From NCBI RefSeq assembly GCF_004337985.1, contig NC_043742.1, forward strand, positions 1,102,176 to 1,166,175: 64,000 bases of DNA. Reading direction: 5' to 3'. Under the pieces are notes generated by a model. That model had not been told where the DNA came from. It searched no databases and was given only the letters and a program-made list of their open reading frames with translations. This document shows, piece by piece, positions 43,700 to 56,500 of this stretch (its first letter is position 1; each line of letters starts with the position of its first letter). The position numbers and the translations under genes were made by a program. Origin of the DNA: Pyricularia pennisetigena (taxonomy: Eukaryota; Ascomycota; Sordariomycetes; Magnaporthales; Pyriculariaceae).

Positions 43700-46600
43700 A
43701 ATTCCAATATACCTTCCCTAACCACCATTATTCTAATCGAGACCGAGCATTTCGCACATAACTTTATATTCGTTAAAAAACGAAAAATACAATTGTCTAA
43801 AAAACAGGTTTAATTAAATCGTTAATAATTGTGGTACGCGCTAATATTGCGGAATGGTTGGAATCGTGTAAAAAAGAAAATTATCCAGCGGTTTAAACCC
43901 CAGCAGCGAACGAAGCGTATATAAATGGAGCACCATTTTTTTGTACAAATTAATCGTTTCGATTAAATTTTATACTTCGAACGGGCTAATAATTACTATT
44001 TATTATATTATCCCCCTGCTTCCCCCGCCTATATTAGTTATAACCTATTAAAATATTTTTAAATATTAATCCAATTTATTATTATTTCCTACATTAATAA
44101 TTTTAATCGTCCGTGCGAAATCCTTTATTACCAGCAAATTTAACGGAAACTTTTTTAAATCGGTTAAATAGGTAATTACCGTCGTTTGTCCTAATATTAA
44201 AAATATTGGTAAAAACGTTGAAAGATTTCGCATAATACCGGTACGGACGAAATAAACGATTTTCTGGTCGAAAATATGCTGTATTAGTATAACCGATTTT
44301 GGTTTTTCGATTTAACGCTCTCGTTTTATTTCGGAGGAAAGTTTTCGTTTTTATTTTTTTTGCAACGCGGTTGAATTTGTATTACGTTTTCCAAATTTGG
44401 CCACATATCGTGCGATTTTTTGGACACCGTCGTATTTTATATGCTTTTCGCAACACGTAATTGTAAAACGGTGGCCCGGCCGGTATAGGTTGTTAATATC
44501 CCGAACCTTATATTTAAAAAATATTTCCGCCTATTACCGAATTAGGCCAAAATAGCTTTTCTAAAAATATTTTTAATAAATAAACCGTTTACCCTGTATT
44601 TCCTAAAGGGCGATATAGCGTTTAAAATTAGCGCAGGTTTCAAATATAAACCAATTAAAAATGTCGTTAATTCCGATCGGTATTAAAATTTCGGAATCGC
44701 CTTTTTATTAAATAATTTTCGATTGGATATCCGGAGGAATATAAAACAAAACGGATTAACTTTTTCCAAATTTTTTCATTTTTATATATATTGGTATTAC
44801 GTTAACTGCCATTTTTCCTAAACGTTATACAGCAATTTTAATAAATATTATTTTGGATAAGTCGATTTTTCGTCAAATTTGCACCGAACGTAACGGTAGC
44901 ACGGTAATAAATTGGTAATTTTAAATCGGTACCGCGAATATTAATTTCGTCGAAAAATATAAAATATTAATTAAACTGCTGGGTATACGGAAATATCTGA
45001 AAAATATCGTTTATATTACGAAAATTAATAATTTTTAAATCGTTGTGGCCGTTAAAAAAAACGCAAACCTGCTTTTTGGAGTTTTTAAAATTCGCCGATT
45101 AATTTATTTTTAACCATTTTTGGGCAATTTGGAGGTTATTAAGCTCCAATATTTGCGCACCGACGTCTAAAATAACCTGGATTTTAGGGGATTGTTTTAT
45201 TACCATTTTCAGCAGTTTTTCGGCGTCGTTTATGCAGCCGGTTTTTCGTTCGGGTAATAATACCATATTATTTTCCTCCCGAAACAAATGTTTAAAAATA
45301 AACGCGTTAATATACCGTTATTTTTCCAAATTTAAATGTTACACAAAACGCGGTAATAATTTTCGCGAATTTTTCGTTCCACTAAAACCAATAATTGGAT
45401 GCATTTTCACTGCGCCAAAATCCTATCCAAATATATTAAATTTGCTGGGAAATTTTTTCATATATTTCGGGAATACCGCTTTGTTTAAAAAATTATTTAC
45501 CGTTATTTTAAAATATTTTAAAATCGGGAAAACGTATTAAATTATCTGGTTTTTGTTTTTAACGTTAATATTTTTAAAATAACAAAAAGCCGGAAAAAAT
45601 TCCATATTTTTAACCCATTTTTCGTACTTTTCGTCTGGCTAATCCGATTGCAAAAAATGTTTAAAAGTAATAAATAGGTTATTATCGTTTAAACCACTAT
45701 AATAATAATTAAATAAAATTAATAAAAAAATAACTTCGGGGTAAAAAAATTTAAAACGGGGAAATAGCGAATTTTTTGTTCGATATAAAACCGCCAATCC
45801 AATCGGGGGTTTACGATTAGGGTTAAAACCGTAATTAACGCGCCATCGTTTTTATCCTAATATAAATCCGAAAATCCAACCTGCAAATATACTTCGGAAT
45901 AAAAAAAAAATATTTTTACTAATATCGTTCCACAATACGTAATAACCAACGGTTTTAACCTACGTTATTTACGCGGTAAAAAAATCCTATTTAATTATAT
46001 AAATATATACCGCCGCTTTAAATATTTCGTTTTGGCGAGCAACGGGTAAATTAACCAAACTAATAACGCAAATTTTTTGGGCGATTACGCACACAAATAA
46101 ATATTAACCATTATTTCCCAAAACGCGAATAAAAGGGAAAAATCCCGGTTTATACCGATTAAAATAATTAATCGATTTTGGTATCGTTTTGGCGATAAAA
46201 GGGCAGATTTGCCGGATAATATTAAAAATTTGGTGGACAAATAACCATTTTCCAGGGTTAAATGCAATAAATTTTTACTTTCCTATAATATAAATCAGCT
46301 TAAATTTGACATTAAAGTTTTTATTATTTTTATCCACTATATCCCGCGAACAGGATTTAAAAAAGTTTTATATTTATAATAACATTTTCCCAAAAGCAGT
46401 TTTCGAGTTGATAAAACACTTTTGTCCTATTAGCTTAAAGGAAAGGAAATAATTTGGCTAAATTAACAAGATTTTACCTTCAGCAGCGCACTGTTTCAGG
46501 TTTTGAGCAATTGTAACGGCGTCGGTAGCGTCTAAACGAAGGTTTCGCGAAAAAGGAAGTTAACGGATCGTAATGCTTTGTAAACCGCCCAACTTTGCAA

Positions 46601-49240
46601 CCAGCATCTCGAACATTTGCTTGGACTGGGGTTTTGCAATAATCACCCGAATTAACTTCTCTTTAAAAGCAGCAAACGATGCCGCGACCAATGGAACGAT
46701 AACGGATAATTTTCCTTCGCCCATATTAAGCTGCATAATCGAGTTTTGCCGACCAGGGGGGCTAATTATCTTTGCTGCAATACGCATTTAAATCGGACGG
46801 ATCGTAATATTTCCCTCAATTTCCATTAAAAATACCATTGGGTGCTCCAAAAAATCCCAATTCGTATGTCCAGGATTTCCAATTTCGGAAACAAACTCGT
46901 TCTGCCGTTCGGGCGACGCTAACGCCAGCAAACGTTCTGCACGCTGGTAATCGTGCAGCGACCGGATATAGCAAACAATTATACGTTTCCAGGCGTCTGG
47001 GAAAAACTCCCACCGGTGGGCTGCCAGCTAAAATATGAATAGTTTTAAGGTAATTCTCGGCATAGGACGGGTGACTCGACCTATTAGGTCATATACGCCA
47101 ATTAACTTTTTTATAATAGACAGAAAATAGCCTGAATATCTAGCACAGGTATCCCTATATTCTTCGAGCTTCAATTTCAGTTTTTCAAAATCCTGAGGCA
47201 AATCCGTCTATTCGTTGGACATCATTTCCAATACCTCCGTACTTTCTCTTAAATCTGCTGCGTAACGTTTTTAAAAATCCGATAATATTTGTAATTTAAA
47301 TCTTTCTATAAAATTATGCATTTTAAAACTGTATTTCCTTATTGGAAAAGGATTTTTTAACGTTCGGGCGCTTTGGTGAATTTATAAGGCGGGACGGGTT
47401 TGGGTAAAATGTAAAAGTGGCTGATTTTGGGCGAATAATTAAATAATTGACGTAAATCCGTTTTTAACCAAATACAATTTTGAATTGGCTGGGTTTGTAG
47501 GTGCTAAATTAGGGTTTGGAAACCGCAGGGAAAAAGCGATTTTCAGTTTTTCTGTAATTTGCGCTATTTTTCCCAGGTATTTATAAAAAAAATAGTTATT
47601 ATACTATATTTGGAATTGCCGAAAGATTTTAAATAAAACAGATGGAACGTTAATATATAATATTATGGTTTTGGGAAATATGTTTATATCGAAATTTGGA
47701 TGCTCGTATAACCATTAACCATATATAAATTTGGTAAAACTGTTAATTGTTTTTTTTTAATATTATTTAAAATATTGTTCGTATCGCCATTTATAGGTCC
47801 AAATTAATTTATATGGTTTTTGGGGTAATTTTTTGGTTATTTTCCCTTTTTTATTTTGGGAATTAATGCAGGATATCCTAATTTTTATTCGAATTACATT
47901 TATATTAGCCATATATCCGCTAACCAATTTAAACCGATTAATGGGAGGCGGGAAAATGTCGGCCATATTAGGGCCCACCGCAAATATTAAAAGGATTTAC
48001 AAAATTCCCAAATCTTTAACGGTTTTACGCCTAACTTTGGCGGCGAACGCAATGGTTAAAAATTATAATATAAAATAAAATCGATTTAAATTAAAATGTC
48101 GGTAATTTAACGTTTTGTGCATCCAGCACCATTGTTTAGCAAAGGTTAAAAAAAGGTTTTAAAACCAAATAAAATCGAAAAAAAGCGATAATAGGGGCTG
48201 CTCGTGGTTTGGTCCGTAAATTATAACTTTATTTCGGAAAAATTACCATAATCGGTTATGGAGGCCGGTCCCAGGGTTACCTGCTAAAAAGGTTTAACCA
48301 TTATATATAACTTTTAATATAGCAAAACAATTATTTTTTCCAGGTTTTGATTTACCGCGGTTTTTATTAATATAAACCCTATCGTTTAATATAATAAAAC
48401 CATTAACGCCAAATTTAGGAAATCGCACCCAAACGTTATTAACGCAGTTTTTTTCAATTAATTTTGGGTTTAAACTTTGCGTATTACGAAACTGTTCCAC
48501 AAAATTAGGTTTTTTATCGTAGTAAAATATTTTTTAATTGTCGGTATGTTTAAGAATTTTCAATATTTTAATGTAATAATAATTGAATTGGGAAAAAAAG
48601 CTTAATCCCGGCAACTATCGCACCTGCTGCATCATATTAAAACTTTTGGGATAAATATGTCTGGAGGGGGTAAAACGGCTAATTTTTCGGAGCAATTCCA
48701 AATTTTCATATATTAATTGCGAAGTTGATCGCACGGCCGATAAACGTAAAATTAATAAAGCTTATTCCGTACCTGTATAACCAATTATGGTATTTGGGAC
48801 AGCGAAAAATGTAAGCCCGTGTAAATAGGCCAAATATATCTTATTTCGGAAGCTCCCATTATTTTCCAGCCGGTTAAAACGGGTGTCCACGTTATAGAAA
48901 TGGGTAAGAGAGGCGGTACCCTTGGCGATAATAACAGTAATATGGCTTTACTGTGGCTGGAAACGGTTTTCACGCCATATAACGTCGCCATCAGGTATTA
49001 TTACAGCGCGTTTTGATCCAGTGTTATTAATAAGCAAGAGCTTGCTGCTGAGCCCAGAAAGACAGCCAATCGATTGATCGGAGTCGATGTGCATCCCTAT
49101 AAATTGACGAGACCTCAATTTTGTTAAACTAAAACGACATGGTTCGCCAGCGAGGCCTCCAATTCGAAAAGCGAGGCAAAAGTACAGCTGAATTTGCAAA
49201 ACAATACTACCTTACCCGTTTCAGGTATCCCCGCTGGGTT
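43700..49240 (-). pseudogene. DUF3638/DUF3645 giant-protein gene, RIP-broken
   Basis: A 5.5-kb minus-strand gene can be followed in order. GMHIDSDQSIGCLSGL and IIPDGDVIW lie near 49,080-48,980, YNVDTRFNRLENNGSF near 48,880, and SRFTPSRHIYP near 48,690. Then come RYAADLRESTEVLEMM near 47,265, WEFFPDAWKRIIVCYIRSLH near 47,010, and NSIMQLNMGEGKLSVIVPLV near 46,745, the P-loop-like GEGK motif. After KPQSKQMFEMLVAKLGG and LPFSRNLRLDATDAV come RDIVDKNNKNFNVKFKLIY near 46,320, LPVARQNEIFKAAVYIYI, KRWRVNYGFNPNRKPP near 45,825, and FYPEVIFLLILFNYYYSGLN, the DUF3645 block. VILDVGAQILELNNLQIAQK near 45,170 and RGTDLKLPIYYRATVTFGAN near 44,915 follow. The order and motifs match the large fungal DUF3638 proteins, whose biochemical role is unknown. 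D/E-to-N/K changes and Q/W stops are everywhere except a cleaner island at 46,500-47,250. Confidence 0.85.
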
Positions 49241-50298
49241 ATATATAAATATTTCCACTATTATTGGCAAAACCATTTTAAAAACGTTCCTAATTTATAA
49301 AAATACCTTTCGCACCCCCGCAAACCCATGTAATTTCAATTTCAATATAATTATCCCTAAATATATTATCATTTTTTATCAATAATCCTTGAATTAAATA
49401 TATACAAATTTATATACGAAGTGTTTAAATGCGGATATAATTTAAAATGGATTTAATCCTATACCGAGGATTGAAAAAGGTAATACCAATTAAAAAATAC
49501 TATTTTAACCAAATTAAATTGTTAGTGCGCAATTTCAAATTGCGACCGCGAGCAAAACTATAACCGCCGCGAAAACCCAGGTAAAACCAAACCAATTTCC
49601 GAAAACCGTATAAATTTTATTAATATTACCCCGGAAATCGCATTAACGGTGGTTTTACCGACAATATTTTCGATATATCCGATATTGGACGGAATAATAA
49701 CGAATAAATAAAAAATGGGAATATTATATCGAGCATATTACCTGTTATAATAGGTAAAAAAAGTTTTGGTATTTTTACCCAACCATTATTGGATTAAAAA
49801 TGGAAATAATTTATATATTATATTTAGCGAATTTCGGTATGGTAAAAAAGGGTTAATAATATTAAAAATGTTTCGGCGGCTTTTGGGCGGTTTAATAAAG
49901 GTTTACCTCGTTATTAAGGTTTAAATTGCCTGTTTGCTTTAACTCCTGGTAGGTAATAATTGGTTACGCAATTACAAATCCCGCCCCAACGAGGAGCAAT
50001 TTTTAAAATTAGCGTATAATAGGATATATTTAATTAATTCGGAAAATTATCGATGGGTTCGATTAAGTTTTATTTAAATATAAATATAGTTAAACAAATA
50101 TATTTAAAAATATAAAAACGGAAAACGATATAATAACAGAAAAAACGCCTTTTAGGGATATGTTGGTTCCATTGAAAATTTTATACCGAATTAATAATGG
50201 AAAAGTAAGCAGGTATAAAAAGTTTGTTCGGGCAGGATTTGAAAAATAACCACCAGCCGTTAAACCTGGTTTTTATAAAATGTAATTCGGAACCCCCC
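49241..50298. other. AT-rich spacer, nothing recognised
   Basis: It sits between the DUF3638 N-terminal part and the Fot1-like element. Upstream exons of the DUF3638 gene may be hidden here, but I could not read them. Confidence 0.3.
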
Positions 50299-50300
50299 TA

Positions 50301-52150
50301 GCTGCCCCCCCCCCTTTTAACCGCTAGCCCTAAGCCACTGATTTATTATTCTGATTTTCGTGATTTATATAAATATATTTCCGTTATTTTAGATGCAATT
50401 AATTCCAAATTTTGTATATAAATTTTACAGCCAAAGCTAAAGCAATATATAAAAAACGAATTCGAAACGGTTTTGTACGCAATCGCAACCGGTATATTAA
50501 TCCGGAAGGCCTCGAAAATATGGGTTATTCCGCATAATATACTCCGGGGCCGAATCCGGGGGGCATAAACCCGGACCCGGGCACAAAAACCAGCCCAAAA
50601 ATTTTCCGGAACCCAAAAAACTCACCTTATAATTTGGACTTTTACCAAAACCGAATTGGGGTTCCCATTTATTTATAAAAAGGTGCGGTAATTGGCCGAA
50701 ATAATATTACGGGCTAAAAAAACCCCCAATTTTTCGGTAAACGTTGGATTAATTCCTTTTTGGCCCGGCACCTTTTATTTAAAATATAAAAGTTTTAACG
50801 AATAAATTTATAACGGATTAACGGAGTAATTGTTAAAAAAATTAGGGAATAGTGGCCACGGTTAAAACACCCCGAAATCCGGCCTATTAAACCGGAAAAC
50901 CGTTAAAATATGGATAAAACCGGCGTTATCGAAGGCCAAAATTCGAATAATTTGGTTTTAGGGTCCCAAAATACGAAATTAATAATTAAAAAATAATTTG
51001 GGGGTCGGGGGTGGATTATTTTTATCGAATGCATTTCGGTTACCGGGTAAATTTTTCCGATTTCGTTATATATAAAGGGAAATCGGTATAATAATAATAA
51101 TTCCCTACGGATATGGCCCTTTATAAAGGTTGGAAGTTTACAGCTATTTTTAACGGTTGGATTAATAATAATACCGCCCTCCAATAGCTTAAAACCGTTT
51201 TTTTACCAAATATTGTACCGGAAATCCCAGGGGATATAAGGTTATTAATTATCGACGGTTATAAATCGCATATAACCCCGGATTTTATGGCCGAATATTT
51301 CGAAAATAACGTTTATATTATTTACTTTCCGGCTTATGCATTTTATATCCTTTAACCCTGTAATTTAACGGTATTTTCGACCTTAAAAAAAACGTACCGA
51401 CGTCGACTTTCGGAAATAGGTCAATTTAACGATTTTATTATTATTGGAAAACGACATTTTTTCGATTGTTATTATTAAGTACGCCAGAAAATATTTATAA
51501 ACCGGATTATTGTAAACGGGTGGCGTGCAACGGGATTATGGCCGATTAATATTAACAAACCGTTGTTAAACCCCCTTTTTTTGCAAAATCGGAATAATTC
51601 GGTACAATAACCGAATATTCCCAATACCGGGTATTACGGCCGTCGCATATTACCGCTAAAACCCAGCAATCTGGATCGTTTAACCCAAAACGGCTCGTTG
51701 GTCGATTGGAAAACCCCCAAAAATGCTAAAGAGGTGGTAAATTAATTGGGACGATATATTAGGCTAATTGGAAACAATTTTATATAACGTTTATTATTTT
51801 CAAAAATCCGCAAAAAATAGGGTTTTAAAAATTTAAATTTTACTGATGTACAGCGGAAAATTGAACAATTGGAATGGAAATTGGAGGCGGTAATACCCCA
51901 AAAAAAGCGGAAGGTCGAACCTGACCCGAATACTACGTTTATTAGGTTTAGGGAGGTTTAACGAGCCCAAAATAAGGCGGGTGCAATTAAGATTAATCGC
52001 GAAAAATCTTCTAAATCCGGCAATTTTAGCGATATAGTTAATTATATTATTACCGCTGTATAAATAATTAATCTTACGGGTTATTATATGGGATTATAAC
52101 TGGGATCGTAATTTTTGGGTATAGCGGTTAAGGGGGGGGGGGGTCCGATT
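50301..52150 (+). mobile_element. Fot1/pogo-like DNA transposon, about 1,850 bp
   Basis: The ends are inverted: CCCCCCCCCCTTTTAACCGCTA at the left (about 50,305-50,325) against the complement of TAGCGGTTAAGGGGGGGGGG at the right (about 52,122-52,143). TA dinucleotides stand at 50,299-50,300 and 52,151-52,152, the duplication expected of Tc1/mariner-pogo elements. The interior is a single transposase gene on the plus strand. The size fits Fot1-type elements. Exact ends are uncertain by a few bases because of the C-run. Confidence 0.75.
50430..52062 (+). pseudogene. Fot1/pogo transposase (DDE_1), RIP-broken
   Basis: The N-terminal helix-turn-helix reads ALYAIATGILIRKASKIWVI near 50,475, then a CENP-B-like second HTH (FPFIYKKVR, LAEIILRAKKTPNF). 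The catalytic core has MDKTGVIEGQNSNNLVLGS from 50,910 (first Asp kept, following Glu changed to Lys) and ECISVTG. LLIIDGYKSHITPDFMAEYF from 51,241 keeps the second Asp. YIIYFPAYAFYIL-stop-PCNLTVF has Asn (51,362-51,364) where the third Asp of DDD belongs. The tail RKIEQLEWKLEAVIPQKKRK is a basic coiled coil. Such enzymes cut and paste at TA sites. Stops and loss of the third Asp make this copy inactive. Confidence 0.85.
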
Positions 52151-52152
52151 TA

Positions 52153-52890
52153 ACCATGGCTGGGGATAGCCTTCCCAGTTATATAATTTCCCATTAAACT
52201 CCCCACCGGAGCGCGTATAATACTATTTCCAAAACGTTTTTCAGCCACCCGTTACATTTATAAAAGCCCCTAAAATTGCATTGCTTTTTATTTTGTAAAA
52301 TCAGCTCGTAATCGTAATCGATTATCGCCTAATGTTTCCTTTATAGGTCGCCTTTGGCAATTCGTTAAAATCCAGTAGGTAATACCATTTTCGTGGCACT
52401 AAGGACGGATAACCCAAAAAAAAAAAACATTTAACAAAATTGCGTCACCAATTTCCCGCCAGCCGCTAAGGTTATTACGTTGTAATGATGGGATTTGTTT
52501 GCGGAATATAATAAAATTATTTTATCGATATTAAGAGGGGGGATATTGTGCGCAGGGATTCGTATATATAATTAACGGGCCAAATGCTTAATAGTCTATA
52601 TAATAGGTGAAAATGCAAATTGCTTTGGTTTACTACGAATAATTTTCTATGTTAAAATAGCAGGTACGCATATCCAGTTTTTAATTAAACGAATTTTAAA
52701 AAAACCGGGATTTTACCAAAATTTTGCGTTGCGCCAATATAACGATCGGGATTATTTGCTAAACAAATATTTTTACCCCCTTTTTATTATTGATATTGGT
52801 GCTTTAATAGCAGGACGTAATATTGCTCGGAACGGCCCATTACCCCGATAATATTAAATAATAATTACAAATTTCCGACGGTGGTAACAC
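52153..52890. other. Spacer, nothing recognised
   Basis: No motif. It contains the right flank of the Fot1-like element. Confidence 0.3.
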
Positions 52891-52899
52891 TTTGTATAA

Positions 52900-54030
52900 T
52901 ATAATAATAATTGTCGATTTTTTTATTATTATAATTTTCGTTAATTACTAAAACGAATATAATTCGTTTTAGGCCATCGCCAAAGAAACCGTTACCAGCG
53001 TGGTCTATTTTTAATAAAAATAAATTGCCGAAAAACGGAATTAATAATAGCGAAAAAAACCAGCGAAAACCTGACAACCGAATTAAAGCTAAAAAACCCA
53101 AAATCAATTACAAAATCGAAAAATTCGACCTTATATTTTTAATGCGAATTATTGGGTTTACCACGGGATCGCGCGAAACCCCGTCCTTACTTTACAAATC
53201 CCACCGGTAAAAAGCTCCAGCGCAAAACAGTAAATTTTAATTGCATATATGTTTTTTTTATAAACGAGTTTTTTAAATTAAATTATTTATATTATAGGTT
53301 ATTTTCCACAAAATTTTATTCGTAAACCGATCGCAAAATACTGGGGTTGGAGTTTACGGTAATTAAACGATAGCGGCAAAACAGTTTAAATGGCGATTTT
53401 TCAATATTATTAGTAATTATAATAATAATGCGGCCTTTTGGGTTTATTACGCCATCCAGCGAATTTAACAGCCCAAAAAACGAATAGGCGGACCGTTTGC
53501 CAAACGCGCCTGGTATTTTATTTTCGTTATCGCTTTTATTTTCCGAATTTAAATGGATGGTTGGTTAACGCCGAAATTTAACAGTATTAACATTTTCCAA
53601 CAAAACGATATAATTTGGCGGTAATTTTGTAAAAAGCGTTATTAATTCGTTATTATAGCGGACGTTTGGGATATATAGCATATAAACGTCGAAATTAAAT
53701 TTACCCGTTAACGTTAAATTGAAAAAAGTTTTACCGGTTTTTGGAGGTCCATATAGGAGGTATTTTCGTCGGTAAAATATCCCACGGTTATAGTAATATT
53801 TTCTGGTGCTAGCAATAATTTTTAATATTATTAACGAATTGTTTTTTCGTATCGTTTTTTAAATATACCGTATTAAATAACCTTTTAGCCTTTAAAAAAA
53901 TTGTATCCTAATTTGCGCGACCGCCTAAATTACAATTTTATCGTATATAGATAATAACCAAGTTTTTGCGTTATTTGTTTTTAAATTCGCAATAATGGCG
54001 CAAAAACTTGACGATGGGATTTAAATACCA
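52900..54030 (-). pseudogene. BCS1-like AAA ATPase remnant, AAA core
   Basis: The minus strand reads FLRHYCEFKNK near 54,000, KRLFNTVYLKNDTKKQFV near 53,880, and YRRKYLLYGPPKTGKTFFNL near 53,760, where Walker A GPPGTGKT has Gly changed to Lys. GKFNFDVYMLYIPNVRYNNE follows, then PPNYIVLLENVNTV near 53,615, where Walker B LLEDIDA has become LLENVNT, and FFGLLNSLDGVINPKGRIII near 53,480. These are the blocks of the mitochondrial chaperone BCS1 family common in ascomycetes. The N-terminal BCS1 domain is missing: directly upstream lies a block shared with 63.7 kb instead. A hydrophobic minus frame at 52,865-53,107 follows the core but is not recognisably BCS1. Confidence 0.75.
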
Positions 54031-54034
54031 ATTT

Positions 54035-54205
54035 TGGTATAATTAAAACTTTAACGCGTCGTTTACCTATTATATTACCTGGAACCGTTTTTTATTCGCC
54101 TAAATCGCAAAAATGCAAATTTGCATTTAATACCAAATTATTATGCAATTTTATAAACGTATTAGTAAATTGGTAATAAATTTTGGGTCGTTAATATATT
54201 CCCTA
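54035..54205. repeat. Block shared with 63,684-63,850
   Basis: TTTGGTATAATTAAAACTTT...AATATATTCCC is repeated at 63,684 onward as GTTGGTATAATTAAAGCTTC...AATATATTCCC, with mostly transition differences. In both places it lies on the 5' side of a BCS1-like remnant, adjacent here and about 950 bp away there. Confidence 0.7.
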
Positions 54206-54855
54206 AAACGCCCCGTTTTTATCCAGTATTGGTTATAAACGATACGTTATACTTTTTATTGTGGAAAGTCCTTATCCGTACCGCCACGAAACCGCCCCAA
54301 ACGTTACGGTATATTTGGTTACCGCAGCGGGAATGGCCTAATACGTAAATAATAATATTCGATTAAATTTCCGCCGTTTTTCCTGCTGGTCCAGGTTTAT
54401 TATATTTTTAACGGCTTCCAGGATCCGTGGGTGGAATAATGGAAAAACTAATATTAATAAACGGTTATATTAGGAATTATAAAATAAAGGTAATAGTAAA
54501 TTTTACTAAGCCGGTTTATATTAATTATATTTAACTAATTTATACTTTATCCAAATATTGTCCTGCTTTCGTTAATATTTTAATCCAAATTAGGATATAG
54601 CGATGTTTTTGGGATTACACGTAAGCAATTAAATATAAAAAATATTTCGGTTATTATATATTCCTTGCTTATAATAAAAACAATCGCTTTTTAACAATAA
54701 ATTATTAATTTCGAATTTATAAACGTTATTTTAAAAAAAACTTTAATTAATTAGCTATTTTATTTAAATTATTTGTGCAAATTGGTTTTGCGGAATTCCT
54801 TTTGGTTAATTATGGGATTGTTAAATAAACGTGTAAAATAGGCTAATTTCCCACG
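54206..54855. other. AT-rich spacer, nothing recognised
   Basis: No frame or motif is visible; stops are dense on both strands. Confidence 0.3.
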
Positions 54856-54861
54856 CATTTT

Positions 54862-56500
54862 TTATATTTTATCCATTTTAACCTTATCGGCCGATATGAG
54901 ATTTAACCTTCCCCACGGTATAAAATATTTATACAGTAAAATTACCATACCGGTAGCAATTATAATAAAATACAATTTACGAATAATTTCCGTAATATTT
55001 TCGGCCACTTTCCTCGGCAATTCCGCAATTAATTGCGGGCCGTTTATTAGTTCCAACCCCAAATTAGCCAACATTTTTCGTATAATCCCGTCGTTCGGTA
55101 CCAATATCCCATATATATATTATTCGATCGTTTCGCGCACGTATTTCACCCCAAAATTTTGGAAAATGCAACTATTTACAAAAATAAATAGCGTAACGTT
55201 TAATATTTGCAGCGTTATAAACGCCGTAATATAATCGCCTTTTTTAACTGCATCCCCCGCGGCCACCGCCTTAAATACGCTCCCTCCCGTTTGGAATATT
55301 AGGTTTAACCCAGTACCGACGACCGCCAGTTTTCCCAATATAAGCGATTTTGGATTATCCACCGTTACGAAATTTTACAGCGCCGAACCGATAATAATAA
55401 TACCATTTCCTAACATACACAGCGGCGCGTATAACCTAAACCGCGATAGTAAAATGTTGGCGATAATTATAATACCGATAAAATTCCCGATAAACGGTAT
55501 AAGGTCCAACCCAGTTTCGAGCGGGGTTACGTTTTGCGTAAACGCAAAAAACAACGGCGTATAATATAACGAAATACCGTACGCGGCCGCCGCTATAACC
55601 ACCGATAGCATTAATAACGCCGAAATACGTTCGCGTAATATTTTAACGGGAAAAATCCTGTTTTCCGGCGTAGTAAAAATGTAAAAAGTTAATTATATTA
55701 CGTATACCGTACCCAAAATACCCGTAAAAACCTACGCGGCGGTGCACAAATCCGAACCTTATTCCCATTATATACCCGAGGAAATAAGGCTGGAATATAA
55801 TATAATGAAAAAAGCGCTGTATAGCAGTTAATTTAAAAGGTCGATATTACGAAACCGAGCGGTTGGGTGGTTTGTGGTTTAACCCAAATATAAAACGGGT
55901 AAAAAAATAATTTAACCGACGACGAGGAACACCAGGACGGGAATATTAATATATATAGCTTAACGCCAAATTATCGAATAATTTTTAGCAAAAGCGCCGC
56001 CGACGACGGGGCCAAATAATAAACCGATAATAAAACCGATACCAATTAGGGTTTGGCCACGGGGGGTTTCGACGGGTGTGGAAAAAATGTAATTGTAAAA
56101 TATAATATTAAAATTTAAAATTAAAATTAGCAATATTGTTTTTTTTTGTAAATAAAATAACCTGTAAAAAATAAAAATATTTTTGGTATAATTTAGCACC
56201 CCCAATTCCAATAATCGCCCTCCCGAGCACGACGAAATCCATATTTGTCGCAATTCCCGCGACGGTAATACCCGCCATCCAAATGCAAACGTAAATATAA
56301 ATATATTATTTTGTATGACCAAATATATATAACCTGCGGTAAAGCGGTACGACGCAGGAATTGACGGTTATATAGCCGATGGCGACCCAGGTAAGCAGTT
56401 CGATTTTACCAAAATCGGTTACGATAGGCATTTGGATGTTAGTAACGTTGCTAACGTTATAACCGAATAGTATGGCACTTATAAAATTAAACAGTTGTAT
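54862..56500 (-). pseudogene. MFS drug-transporter-like gene, broken
   Basis: The minus strand reads NVTNIQMPIVTDFGKIELLT and WVAIGYITVNSCVVPLY near 56,450-56,340. NMDFVVLGRAIIGIGGA follows, then a probable intron, then TPRGQTLIGIGFIIGLLFGP and VVGGAFA near 56,060-55,990 with IYINIPVLVFLVVG. Four to six more membrane segments lie at 55,611-54,862 (LYYTPLFFAFTQNVTPLETG, LDLIPFIGNFIGIIIIANIL, GTGLNLIFQTGG, IPNDG-type last loop). The order matches a 14-helix DHA-type major facilitator transporter; the substrate cannot be told. Damage is lighter than in the neighbours but includes several stops. A second copy of the C-terminal loop is at 42.6 kb. Confidence 0.72.
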
